Assembly (NCBI RefSeq): GCF_009389715.1
Contig: NC_052409.1
Span: forward strand, 970,001 to 1,034,000
Reading direction: 5' to 3'
Source of the DNA: Phoenix dactylifera
Taxonomy: Eukaryota; Streptophyta; Magnoliopsida; Arecales; Arecaceae
Length of the DNA: 64,000 bases
Shown here: piece after piece, positions 1 to 12,253 of the stretch
How positions within the stretch are numbered: position 1 is the first letter of the stretch
Layout: every line of letters begins with the position of its first letter
Program-made: the position numbers and the translations under genes
The notes under the pieces: model-generated
Seen by the model: the letters and a program-made list of their open reading frames with translations, nothing else
What the model was told of the DNA's origin: nothing
Databases searched by the model: none

Positions 1-2045
1 AGGTCAATAAAGGAACTGCTAGTGCAAGTGAGATATTAGCTGGAGCGCTGAAGGACAATAAAAGAGCTGTGTTATATGGGGAGCCAACATTTGGAAAGGG
101 GTAGCTTATGTTGCATTTTTGTTTTTCTTTCTTTATAACATTATGCTCAAATATATATTATTTCTTTCCTTTTAACTTATCTTATTCCATGCACAGGAAA
201 ATACAGTCAGTTTTTGAGCTCTCTGATGGCTCAGGCTTAGCTGTCACAGTGGCTCGGTATGAAACCCCTGCTCACACTGATATCAACAAGGTTGGTAACT
301 TTATGCTAGTGAGTGTCATGTTGTTCCAAGAGTTAGCTAAAAACTTTAATATTCAATATGTGGTGGCCTACTAATCACTTAATGCTTAATATGGTTCGTT
401 AATTTTGCTTTATGTGACATATCTGGATGTCAAGATATTAGTGCAGATGTTGCAGGACTTACTGGATGGTTATCATAGTTTGTAATTATGTACTTTTAAT
501 TCCTTACAACCAACCAAAAAAAGGTGTCAAGGAGCTTAATAATTTCATTAGATAGCCATATTATGTGGTTCATTAACTGGCACTGAGCTATCGGTCTTGG
601 ATATTACTGATGCATGATTTTATCCATTCGGCTAAATGTTTAGTTCTGTTCTGTATGGAAAGCATTCAAGCATCCTCCATGCCAATTCTTAAGTTTCTGA
701 TACCTTCTCATTTGTTTAATATATTTATCCCATTAGAGCATTACAACATATTTAAGAGACGTTATGTTTAAGAAACCTACTGACATAACTATGAGACATA
801 GATGACCTTCACTCAGGTTCGTATGAATTTATGTATCTACAATTATTTCTTTTATAAGATATTTTTCCTTTTGTAAGCTTGTGATGTTTTTTTTGGACAT
901 AACTGATAATAATTAATTTATCATTTTTTTGTCTTTTAATCATTTTGACTTCAAATGAAGAGCATCCTCTTTACTAAAATAAATGCACATCATATCTAGA
1001 TGTAAACTCCTCTATCCAAATCCTCTTTTTTGAAGTTTGGACAGCATAATGTCTGAAACTACAGTCTTACTGGTATGCAGCAATTGACTCAATGATCTAA
1101 TTTTATCAGCTCATTGTGCCAGCCATAGTCGTTCTATTTGACACGTCTACATTTGCAAAATATAGAGAACTCTAGATGGTTGATAGGTTCCTTGAGATTA
1201 ATCCTTTTGTCAGTAATTGTACATTGATTAGAAAATTATCTTCTGCATCTATTTACAAGTTGATTTGCTAAAGGTATCTTTTTCAATGTTATGCTTTTGA
1301 TGAAGTAATCTGTAAATGTGATTTGACTAGTTGGATTATACCTAAATTGAAAACTGATAACATACCCTTAGACTTTCTCTTTTTTTAAAAAAACAAAGAA
1401 ACCTGGCAAGGAGAATGAAGTTGTGGTCAATTGATTTTCTAGCATGTTCACAACATGGTTTGTTTGATATCGTTCAAGTCATACTGATCATCATTCTCCA
1501 TGAGGTCTTTAGTTTTGTTGTTTAGAAGTATGAGTTCATCAATCTCGCTGGCAGGTTGTTTTGGCTATGCAATTTGTAACTCACTAGAAAATGTCTCATG
1601 TATGCACAGGTACTTGCACAAGGAAAGTTCATTACTCTGTATCCTCCTGTACAAGTGACAGAGAGTTTGCTGTTTTTCTTTTCTTATAAGTGGGATATAT
1701 AGAAAATGTAGTAGGAAAGCACCAGTATTCTTTTTAGTAAGCTTGAGTTATAGAACATGTAGCAAGAAACACTGGTACAAAATTTGATGTGTGTCTAGTG
1801 TAATTGATGTCTTTATATGATTGCATGAATATACACCTGTACAAAATTATGCACTCCGCATTTGACACATAATTGTTTTTATAATTGTAATGATGTTCCC
1901 AGTGATAAAATTTGACCAGGTTGGCATCATTCCGGACCACACCCTTCCGACATCATTTCCAGTTGATGAAGATGGATTTTGTGCTTGCCTCAAGGACCCA
2001 GCCTCCCTTTGCAATCTTAATGGTGCTGAGCTATTCGCAAGATGA
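1..2045 (+). CDS. CtpA-type C-terminal processing protease, 3' part (partial)
   Basis: This is the 3' end of a peptidase family S41 gene; the 5' part lies outside the window. Exons are 1-100, 197-290 and 1920-2045, with GT/AG borders and consistent phase, ending in TGA at 2043-2045. The first exon reads [16 protein letters not shown] and then GEPTFGKG. The Ser of GTAS (codon 21-23) and the Lys of FGKG (codon 96-98) lie 25 residues apart, the spacing of the catalytic Ser-Lys pair in E. coli Prc and algal D1 protease. The next exon encodes [19 protein letters not shown] and the last encodes [10 protein letters not shown], ending in ELFAR. Plant members act in the thylakoid lumen, where CtpA trims the C-terminus of photosystem II D1. 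Which paralogue this is cannot be told without the N-terminus. Confidence 0.9.
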
Positions 2046-3033
2046 CCTGTTCAGAAGAAAACTTGAGAAAACTTTACCGTTCTCTTTTTCTTAGTTGTAC
2101 TGTCATTTGTTTGTTGCTACCATTTGGCAATGATATTATTTTGATGGGCATTTTTTCCTGTTTTCTTGTCCAGTAACGGCTTATGCAGGAATTTTGTACC
2201 AGACAATCAAATGAAAGAATTCCCATGGCATGTTATTTCTTGTTCTTCATTTGATATTTCCTTTTAATTGTGTTTTAGAACAACTAGCAAGATATGGCGG
2301 CAGAATTTTTTTTTCAAAAAAAAAACTGATGAAATATCACTGGTTTCTCTTGACTGCAAGGAGAATGCATCTTTATTTTTATTTGTTTGAAACTTTGTTT
2401 CATAGCTTCCTTGAAGGTAATTCTATGAGATACTGATGGTGTTCTGCATAATTACGGAATTTACCAGCCTAGGTTTGACTGTTACCCCAGGGCTTGCAAT
2501 TGATTTCTTCTGCCATTGCAATGTTCCAACCACCACAAAAAGGTGGCATAATTTTGTAACTAGTCAGCTATCACGCTCTCTTAATTGCAAAAGGAACACT
2601 TCATTTTCCTCCTGACAATTCTGTGATGCCACAGGGGGAGGTAATTTGAGTATGTCTGCATGGGGATGTTCCGAGTTCGTTAGCAACTTAGCATAGCATC
2701 TACTATTTCTTTGCATCTGAGACAAAAAATGAATTCTGACGTGCCGTCAGGCTTCTAATGTTTATATTTATTTACCCATCTGGGAATGAAAGCGATCCCT
2801 ATTGTGGTGCTTAGATCGCCATATCATGGGGTCTTAGTTTATTGGTGGTGGAATGCATCTTCTTATTTTCTACACTATTTCAAGGACCACTAAGTTTTAT
2901 GGGAGTGATTGAATGCAAACTTCATGTTAGATTGGCAATCCTTCAATTGAGATCGATGGTTGCATGAACAATTACTGGAATATTTGGTGCCAACGAATTC
3001 CAACCCATCAACCTCCCTGTCTTCTGTCTCCTC

Positions 3034-3069
<36 letters not shown>

Positions 3070-3563
3070 GGGAAATCACTCATAAGACGTTACTGGAAGA
3101 ATGACTGATGTTTGTTATGTTTGGCATGTAATTTCAGTCACAGATAGCAAAAGAAATTAAATTGATCATGTTCTAGCATGTTTTACACCAGTTTATCTTA
3201 CAGACTGTAACTGAATATCAGAAAGATACTTGTATGATAGACATTTACTTCAAAGATACAGCCATTCCTCCTGAAGATAACAACCCCACCATGTTCCTGA
3301 TTTCATGGTACTGCTTTCCCAAATTACAAGCATTCGTATAGATCTGGAGCTGTTCAAAAAGAATGAGCAATCTTGATTAAGTAGGATCTGAAATTACAGA
3401 TGGGTGGGCGAGCTTTTAATTCTCTTGCCCAACACGAATTAATATAACAATTGCTGCTGTTGCTCTTGCTGATCCTCCTCTCGCATTTTATGTGTTTAGG
3501 CGCTGATGAGATGCTGGATTATGATGTTCTCATTACCGGGATGCCTGCTGGTCATGCTTCATA
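2046..3563. other. Intergenic space between two convergent genes
   Basis: This stretch holds the 3' UTRs of the CtpA-like gene (+) and the predicted plastid membrane protein gene (-), which converge here. A (TC)n microsatellite sits at 3037-3067. I see no coding exon, RNA gene or transposon ends. Confidence 0.6.
3037..3067. repeat. (TC)n microsatellite
   Basis: Uninterrupted TC dinucleotide run of about 31 bases between two convergent genes. Confidence 0.95.
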
Positions 3564-6500
3564 CTACAGTATCCTAGTCCATGAACCCAAGAATGGGAAA
3601 ACTGCAATCAAGAGTCTCAAAAACAGAGGTACATCCCTGTATCTTCCTCTCTTCGACAACTTCCCCTTCTTCACTGGCTCACCCTTGGGTGGTGATCTAT
3701 TTGCTGTAGCTGGTTGCCCTCTCGCAGAACCTTTTCTAGGCTCCCCTTGCCCATCCAGTTCATCCCATCCTCCAAAACTGGGTCTTTGTGAGTCACTCCC
3801 CTTAGCAGCAGAACCACCATCTGCAGATACCCACGACTGATAGCCCCGCCTTTCCCTGTAGTCACCACTGCTTTCGTCTTGCCATTGTCCATTAAAGTCA
3901 CTGGCAGACCTTGCAAATGGCTTCTTCTTGGTCTTGGGCTTGGTTCTTGGCCCTTCGCTTGCCTTACCCCACAACTTATCAATTGCTAGAGAAAGTGCTG
4001 ACTGTCCAAGAGGCAAAGCCAAGGCCATTAGAAAAGCTTTTGGACCTGTTGCAAGAAGCATCGATGCGATGATAGCTGGTAGCATATAGCCATATGCTTT
4101 GAATACCTGCATGGATATTGTGTAACATGTGTAATTAGCAAATGCTGTGTTAAGATCGGACCATAGGAATTCAATTTTATAAAACCTAAGCAGTAAATAA
4201 CAGCACTATAGTACAACACCAGTATTCACATTATCCAAACATCATGCATCTGATTATGAGCAGAGTCAGCACATGGCTAACTCTTTTTTGTTAAAAAAGG
4301 AAAGATTGAATTTACCAACTTGAAAATTTGCATGGTCAGCGATCCTCAAGCAACAAAAGACTACTGAACAGGGGAAGGAAATTAACATATCGATGAGCAA
4401 AACTTTAGTTGGCTACTATGCATGATTTGAGAAAGTGATATCTATCAGTTTACAACCATATAAGCCTCGAAAATGATTATTTGAACAGAACCTGCTTAAA
4501 ACAGACTCCAAACCCTTATAGTTTGGGATTCAATAATATCACCTGCTGAATCACTAATAAAAAAAAAAATCAAGATGCTTCATTTAACCTCCCTCAAGAT
4601 ATATTTAAAAAAAATCGACAGATTACCAATTTATAAATCTTTCCTTGACACAAGTGCAGTAAGTGTGATCGCCAATCCTTGAGTACTTGCTAGCAAAATC
4701 TGTGAAATATGATAACCATCCAATAAGACTAAAGGAGCTTCATTTCAATCCCCTGTAACTTCCCACTGCAATATTTCATCAAAAAAAAAAAAACTTTGCA
4801 CTGCAATACAGTTTTAGAAAGACAAGGAACACATTTTGGAGTTGCCAGACACTTGCGATGCTTATATCTCTTTCCAAAAAATAAACACTTTACTATTCAT
4901 TTTGGAGAATAAAATTCTCTTGAAACATTTTTCTGCTTTCTGAAATACAAACGAATGACAAAACAAGAGGATCTCAGCATAAGGCTCCATGATTGTTAAT
5001 TTAGTACCAAACAACTAAGCTGGATTATATCAATATGATGAGATGGTTAACTAGTTCGCCACAAGAAAGAAAGAAAGAAACCTAAAATTCTTAATCTTGG
5101 TTATAAGAACCAATAGAAAAGGTAGGTTACACTTAAACCAACTCATACATCATATATGTTGATGCATCTGGTATGCTTGAATCCATATGCTAGGTGCCAC
5201 AGACAGGAAACTGAGCCGACCAAAAATATACCGCCAACTTGATCTTTTCCTCTTTTATCTGGTGACAAGATGGAATAATGAGAGCCACTACTGCAGAAAC
5301 TTGAACTAGCGCAATACCATCAGCTTCCACACCATCCAGGCATTTTTCGTATAACCAATGGACCGCAGCAATGATGCTTTGCTTCCCACCTTAAAACCCC
5401 TCTATCCTGCAATTCTAGATTCAGTTTAACCATGCTCCCAATTGAAAACAACCTAACTTTCATAGTTCATAGATCTTTGCATCATCCAATTATAAGTAAA
5501 ATATTCTCCTCAGATATCCCTTAAACCACCATATTCATTTTGACTTTGTCCTGGACGTTCATTCTCTTCTTTATATCAAAGTATAGACCATAACTACAAA
5601 TGGATTTCATGTAGTCTATGGCTTTCCCTACAATATTTCAATGAAAAATTGCAACTTAAATTCTCTTTCCTCCAAAGAGGAAATAGTCTATGGTTTTCCC
5701 TACAATAATTCAATAAAAAATTGTAACTTAAATTCTTTTTCCTACAAAGAGAAAATAGTCTATGGTTTTCCCTACAATAATTCGATAAAAAAAATTGTAA
5801 CTTAAATTCTTTTTCCTACACAGAGAAAATAGTCCACCGTTTGCAGCCTAGGTCGGTTCTTAAGACGCATCCATATGCTTATATGTCTTCATTGATCTGT
5901 TGCAAGAATTCAAGGATTGCATCTCCAATTACTTATATCTTCATGCATCCTTCTTGATTAACCTTCTTACATCCTCTGGTATCTTCCTGTAAGTGACCCT
6001 TAAAGTCTCCACCAATATATGTCCATTTCTTGTCCACATCATCATAAATGACATCTTGTTTTAAAGAAAAAATCTTACTTGTCACACATTTACAGTATCC
6101 TCTATCTCCATTTCTAATTCAGATTAACTGCTATCGGTACATTGCCATCCCTTTTCTAATTACCCAGCTTTAGTTGGTATTTATGTGCAGAAGCGTACTC
6201 TATTTCCAGTATTATCTAGATTCAACTAACTACAAAAAGAAACTAGCTTTTGCTTTTATATCCAATGATTCAGCTTTTTATCAGCGCAGTCAGTCTTAAA
6301 TCGTCCTATATATCCTACCATCCACTTCAAATTACTTGCATACCAACAGAGAAGCAATCTCTTCGTATTGAATTCATTCGGTGAAAAAAATCTCCGTTAT
6401 CATATTTTCTAGCGCAAATAAGTAAACATCCAGGGCAAAGAACACTGATAAAGAAAAAAAAAAATTATACCTTGAAGATCCAAATCCTATCCCACAGCGG

Positions 6501-6842
6501 CTCCTCCACAGGATCCTCATCACCAAACGGATCGAATTCTTCCTCGAGCTCATCGGAAAACTCATCGGACCGCCATCTCCTCTTCCTGCCGCTCCTCCAA
6601 GGATCCCCGTCTTCGTCCCCTTCTTCGGCGTCTCGGAACCGGAATCTCCCGGGCCGGACGGACTCCGCGTTTGAATCCCATGAAGCGCCGCGGCGGCGGC
6701 GGCAGGGGCAGAGGAAGTGGCGAGCTCGAAACGGTAGCGGATAGGAGGAGAAATTAGGGCTAGGGATAGGAAAAGGGTTTAGGTCGGAGGAAAGAGGCGG
6801 AGGGAGTGCGAACGGGGAGGAGAGGAGGCTGGAGAGAATCAT
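3564..6842 (-). CDS. Predicted chloroplast membrane protein, function unknown
   Basis: Two exons on the minus strand, 6471-6842 and 3564-4106, are joined in phase 0 (IFK|VFKAYG) across a 2.36-kb intron and encode 304 aa. The N-terminus from the chosen ATG (MILSSLLSSPFALPPP, rich in Ser, Pro and Leu) looks like a plastid transit peptide. An acidic, Arg-rich stretch follows, then a hydrophobic segment (MLPAIIASMLLATGPKAFLM) at the start of exon 2. A long Lys/Gly/Ser-rich polar region comes next, and a second hydrophobic segment (LFLRLLIAVFPFLGSW) lies at the C-terminus. This suggests a two-span plastid membrane protein with a soluble loop. An in-frame ATG at 6893 would add 17 residues, but the downstream start gives the better transit peptide. 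I recognise the general look of conserved plant unknowns but no named family. Confidence 0.75.
5612..5834. repeat. 72-74 bp tandem repeat, three copies, in an intron
   Basis: Three head-to-tail copies start at 5612, 5684 and 5756, and a fourth start is cut off at 5830. Each begins TAGTCTATGG(C/T)TTTCCC and ends in a CCTACAAAGAGAAAA-like block. Copies 2 and 3 are closer to each other than to copy 1. The array lies inside the single intron of the predicted plastid membrane protein gene. Confidence 0.9.
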
Positions 6843-6893
6843 GATAGCATCCGCTGGAGAGAGAGAAGTGGCCCCAGGGCCCTGGGCCTCCAT

Positions 6894-9029
6894 TCGAGTT
6901 CGAGAGCGTCAAGAGATACTTCTAGCGGATTTATTCGTGTTTTTCTTTTTATTTTTGCCATGTTGCTTGATTTTTGCTGTGCGCATAGTCATATATGTTA
7001 GACTGTCACGTATGCAATTACCGCCACATGCACGACATTGAAAGATTATCACCATCCGGTTATTGCCCAATAAGCCGTGCAGTTATTGCTCTTTGATAAT
7101 TTTGGTAACGGACTCCCACCTAATATCTTGTATAGAAGAATCAAAAGATCCTTAGGTATACTCTTCTTTTTCTACTTTCTATCTTACCTTTAAAAAAATA
7201 TTATTATTCTTCCATTATTTTTTAGAATTCGACTATATATATATATATATATATTTATATTACTAAAACGGACATTTCATACCTCACGTGCACGAATACA
7301 CTGAATAGAATCGGGAAACAAAAGGTCCGAAGTGCTCCGGGCATCTCTCCTCCCCAGTCCATAGGGTGCCTCTTTAGAATTCAACTAATTTGAGAATCGA
7401 AGAATACCTCTCTAAAAAACTTCCAACAAAAAAACTTGGTTTTCATGTTGGATGTGTGTTATGTAGAACAAGTAGCCACGTCCACACTATTTGCGAGTTC
7501 GAAGTTTTTATCTTAGATCTCGGCCAACTTAAATTTTACCTCGGAATAAAACCAACCTCAACTGACCTCGAATTCTAGCAGCACCAACAACATACATATG
7601 AATCAATGCCATATACCTACAAAGAGATTGAGATTCAAACGATGAGCATGGATTGTTTTTCGATACCTTTCAAGTATAAATTTTAATGCACGTCGGAATC
7701 TTGATTTGAAATTTTGTGCTTGATCAACTTTACATATTGTTGTGGCTTCGGGTTTAATCCATTTATAGAAATGATATGATTTTCCTCTTGCTAACATGGT
7801 GTTGGTATGGAATATCAGGATATAGAAAACTCCCTCTTGAAAATGCAGCAACATCCATGAATTACAGCTGTTTTGTATGCAATGCGAAGGGTCATTTAGG
7901 ATCACTCATTTTTATTTGAAGGCACTCCCTCCTAGATTACTTAAAGTTGATGAAAGTGTCTCTCATTTCTAGCATGATAGGTTTGATTAGACAGCAATAA
8001 GCGATTAAAGTGGTGTCTAGATCTTCATGTCCGTGTGTCATGGCGTGACTTAAGCTCTATTAAACACTGTTCCAACCTCCATTAAAAGAAGATTGGCTCT
8101 CGCCGAATAAAAGATTTGACCTAAATGCATCTAGTGTCTTGTATAATTATTTTTTCTAGCAAAATCCTTTACAGTCCTCTTGGACGTCTGCATAACCCAT
8201 CTCTCTTAATTCTTCCCTCCTTCCTTTATTTTCAAGGAAAGACATAGCTCCAGCGTCACATTATTTTGAAGAGGGGTATATCATCGGGGATCTCTAATAT
8301 TTTAATTAATTTACTTTATCCAAATATTGCAATCCAAACTTTTAGAAACTTTTTTTTGCATCTATACTCTTATAAATATCTGAAATTGAATGTATATCTG
8401 TATTTTCTATTTTTGCATATATTTTTATAAATTATTCTTTTTTGCATCAACCTCTATATAAATATTTGAAATTATATTTATATCTTTAAAAAATTACTAT
8501 TCGTATGTATACCTTTACAAATTATTTTTTATATATATCCTTGCAAACTTACTGTTTACATGTATATCGTTATAAATTATTTATTTTGCACCTCCACTTT
8601 TATTGAGTTAAGGATATATATATGCAAAAAAAAAAAATCGATAAGGATATATATAGGTAAAAATAAATAATTTATAAAAATATACATATAAAAGAAAATT
8701 ATTTATAAAGGTGTATATGTAAAAAAAAATTATAACGGCGCGCATGCAAGTAGTAAATTTGTTCGGATATGCATGTAATTTTAGATTTTTTATGAAGATA
8801 TATTAAAAAAATAATTTATAAAGACATATACTAAATAATAAACCTGCAATTTATTTATATAATTTTAAATATTTATAAACATATACACTTAGAGTATCTA
8901 ACTTTTTAATATCAATTCAATTGCTTTCTATCGGTTAAAAAAAAAATAGCAAGCCTTTTCCTAAACCGACAAAAAAGAGGCCTTGCATTCCGGTCTAATC
9001 CGACAAGTATCCATACGCAATATGGAAAC
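6894..9029. other. Intergenic region between divergent genes
   Basis: This spans from the upstream side of the predicted plastid membrane protein gene (-) to the GC-rich leader of the AMBRA1-like gene (+). It holds a (TA)n run at 7234-7254 and a strongly AT-rich inverted array at about 8330-8910, listed separately. No exon with coding character was found. The short open frames here have no recognisable content. Confidence 0.55.
8330..8910. repeat. AT-rich foldback (inverted) repeat array
   Basis: The left half (to about 8604) carries several diverged copies of a module like TATATCnTTATAAATTATTT. The right half carries the same module in reverse complement, for example AAATAAATAATTTATAAAAA. 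The two halves could pair into a long imperfect hairpin with its axis near 8605. No clean terminal repeats or target duplication were found, so it may be an old foldback MITE or a palindromic local expansion. Confidence 0.6.
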
Positions 9030-9660
9030 CACCGCCATCTTTTACCGTCCGGTCAGAGTTCTTCCACCTACGACGGTGACCGAATCCACCTATCCCAACG
9101 AGAGGAACGTAGACCGGTGACCCGAAACCGCGCACCCTCACGCGTCGGTCCCGTTAGAATGAGGAGCGGCGCGCATCGCCCGTCCTCCCTAAAGCCACGA
9201 CAGGTCCCCGAGGGCGTGGTCCATCAGTACCACCGCCTCCAGCCCTTCCGATCTCCATCCGACGGCCCTGACTGGTCCGTTCCGTCCCGACCCCGATTTA
9301 ACGATCCCTCGATTAGGTTTTCTTTTCTTGAGCTTGCCAATTAGGTTTTCGTTATCTCTCCGCGTTCGAATCCGACTGAGGCCGTGGTGGAGGCCGGAGA
9401 AGCGCACGGCCGAGACGAGTCCCTCCGCTGCCCGAAGAAACCTCCCGCGTTCCCCCGGGAGACCCGCAGCGCTAGCTCTTCAGAGAAATCGCCAGCTCCT
9501 CCCGTACTTCGTCGAGAAGGCGACGGATCGTCACGATTTTTTGAATCTTCTGCGGGCGGGGAAAGGGGACGGAATTCTCTGCTTTTTGCCTCCGATCTGA
9601 TGTATTTCAGCCATTTCTCGAGTAATTCTTTTGCCTCCGCTTCACTTTTTTCTTGATCGT
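9030..9660 (+). promoter_or_regulatory. GC-rich promoter/5' leader block of the AMBRA1-like gene
   Basis: This block is clearly richer in GC than its surroundings and lies 2.6 kb upstream of the first coding exon on the same strand. Monocot genes often start with a GC-rich non-coding exon followed by a long leader intron. The first supported splice acceptor upstream of the ATG ends at 12230 (TTTTCAG), giving a leader exon piece at 12231-12253. The transcription start and the first donor were not located. Confidence 0.4.
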
Positions 9661-11523
9661 TGTTTGGATTCGCGTTTCTATGCGTAATTTGGCTGTCTCG
9701 TTAATTTGAGATCGGATTTCGCGTTATTTTATTAGATTCGTGTGGAAACCTGAGGAAAGATGGAATCTTGGTTAGTAATCTGTCGTTGGAGAGGTCCAGT
9801 TCATCGAGGAACTAATTTACTGCGGAAGAATTGATAAAAGTCGAGATCTTTTTGATGATAAGGAAGGTACTGATGATGAGGGACATGGTAGATCTCAATG
9901 AGAGTTCAGGAAATTGATTTTTTTTTTTGACGTTCGCAATTCAACTTTCATCGCATAATCTTTCCGTGAAGTTGGAAGGTTGGGGCACGAGTCCGTTGTA
10001 TCCATCAAAAATATAAATTTGTAGGTTGTCTAACTCTTTATGTTGTTTTTTAGCGCCTATGTTGATTGAGTTGCCACTAAATCGGTATCATTCAACAAAG
10101 AAGAAGGCTCATTTGCCTGAGATTTTGTGGCTGTTGAGGTCTTATAATCCCCTTTATCTCTCATTGCGTCATTTTCCGCACGTTCTTGTCCTTGAGTGTG
10201 CAAGAATACGTGATTTACTTCCTTGTCACCCAGATCTTCTTTTTATTCCTTAATAATCATTTTTAACCTGTCAAAGTTGCTGTTGGCAGGTAAAGGAGCT
10301 ATTATAAATAATTTTATGTACATATACATGCATGAAATTCTGTTTCCTTTTTTGTTTAAATCACGTCTGAACATTGAGATAGCAGTTCTGTATCTTATAT
10401 CTTATTGGTCTGTGCCCTTTGTTGTAACCGTTGTAAGGGGTTTCTTTGATAATTTTGGCATCCAAATGGATGTGCTGGATGCTATATTCGTGACAGCTTC
10501 ATTTATATTGTTTCCATGAAAACGAGAGTACTGAAAGAGTTTATTTGGTTGCTGATGTGGAAGAAAATGTTCTTCAGATTTGTTTATGAAGATGTCTTCA
10601 AGAGACTAAAGAGTTCCTGTGACCACAGGCCAGGTCAATTTAAACCCTTTAACTTTCTGCACTTCTTTTGGAAACTTCTTTTATATTCGGTAGATGCAAT
10701 GATGGCGGGACTAAGGAAGCGCTGAACACTAAATTAGAACTATGATAGGAGCTCTCAATTTGTACTGGAAAAACACACATGGTATGCAACTTTAGAGGGA
10801 TGCGAAGTTAAGGCCGTGCATCAACCATGGTAATAAAAATTCTTGAATCAAATTATTTCAGCAAGCTTATTTATATTATCTAATGGACTGAGGGATCTAT
10901 GGTGGTCTCTTAATTATAGTCTAAGTACAGTGAATGAGGTGGAGATGTGCCTCTAGGCTGTTATGTGGTCATGCATTAATGCAAAGACAATCATAGGACT
11001 TGTTACACTGCCTAAATTGATATATTACATTTTGAGGAGGGTCCTCACAGTAATTGAGGGGATTGCATGAAAGAAACTTACCATTATTGTTTATTTATTC
11101 GTTTTTGTTGGTCCAATTTCGTCTCGGTGATAAAGTGGCTACTACTGAGAACAAACATAACAGATCATTATCTCATGATAGAACTCTTAGTTTAAAATGA
11201 ATCATCATTACATGACTGCTTGCAAATTAAAAACATTAGGCTTGCTTGAGTTCATATTCTGCAGATTTCTCAGCTCAACTATGTGGATCATTCAAGCCTA
11301 ATACCAACTCTTTGTATTTGTGAAATTATACCTAGATGGACTAATTTTATTGGGTTCTTCTTTTTGCTTTTGTTTGACCAACTCTTCCGATCCACTTTGT
11401 TCCTACTATGTCATTTTGCACCTGTTTCAAGGCTTGAGACTGTCACAGAAAATAATCCATGTTGTTTAAGTCAGTGTTATCATTTGCCTTTCCTTAAGGG
11501 TTCCTTGGCCGGATAAGAATCTT

Positions 11524-11625
11524 TGATCTATTTTTTTGGCCCATCTCAACTTTTTACCATCAATAGCTTCAGTTGATCTATTTTTGTGGTCCATCTCAAC
11601 TTTTTCCCATCAATGGCTTCAGTTG
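11524..11625. repeat. 50-bp tandem duplication
   Basis: Two adjacent copies begin at 11524 and 11574 (TGATCTATTTTT...CATCTCAACTTTTT...GCTTCAGT) and differ at only a few positions. They lie in the presumed leader intron of the AMBRA1-like gene. Confidence 0.9.
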
Positions 11626-11731
11626 ACATTTTAGAACTTTGGCTTGCATTCAGATCCTTAGAACTTTGGCTTTTATTCAGATAACATCCGAGCTTGGAAA
11701 GGACCTTTTTTTTACCAATTGTATTTGGGCT

Positions 11732-11755
11732 TCATCATCATCATCATCATCATCA
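11732..11755. repeat. (TCA)n microsatellite
   Basis: Eight uninterrupted TCA units, immediately before the 77-bp repeat array. Confidence 0.95.
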
Positions 11756-11757
11756 GT

Positions 11758-12005
11758 TCTATGATGCTTATAAGCTAGTAGTGGTGTTCATTTCCTCTTC
11801 CTCAGAGTTGGTCGAAGAAGTCTCTGTGTGGCTTTCTATGATGCTTATAAGTTAGTGTGTTCATTTCCTCTTCCTCAGAGATGGTCGAAGAGGTCTCTGT
11901 GTGGCTTGGTACAACTTGTTGGAATAGGTAACCCTTTTTCTTAGTTTGATAGTTGTGTTCATTTTCTCTTCCTCAGATATGGTCAAAGAGGTCTCCATAA
12001 GGCTT
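11758..12005. repeat. About 77-bp repeat, three copies
   Basis: Copies start at 11758 and 11835, with a third, partial and more distant copy at about 11948-12005. All share GTGTTCATTT(C/T)CTCTTCCTC followed by AGAnnTGGTC(G/A)AAGA. They lie in the presumed 5' leader intron of the AMBRA1-like gene. Confidence 0.8.
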
Positions 12006-12253
12006 GAGATTATACGTATCTCATTCTTGTTCATTATGGGTTATGGAAATTATGTTTGTCATTCTCATGAATAGCTTCCTAAGTTGAGAGCGAGGTTTCC
12101 CAAAACTAACTGCCTCATGTACCAATGCCTTCTTTTTATCTTGGAATGCAATCATCAATCACGCTAAATTGAGTTTTCACGTTGAGGCATGCACCTTGAC
12201 CGTCTTGGTTTTCTTTGTAATGATTTTCAGGAACAGCTTATTAAAAGGATGAA

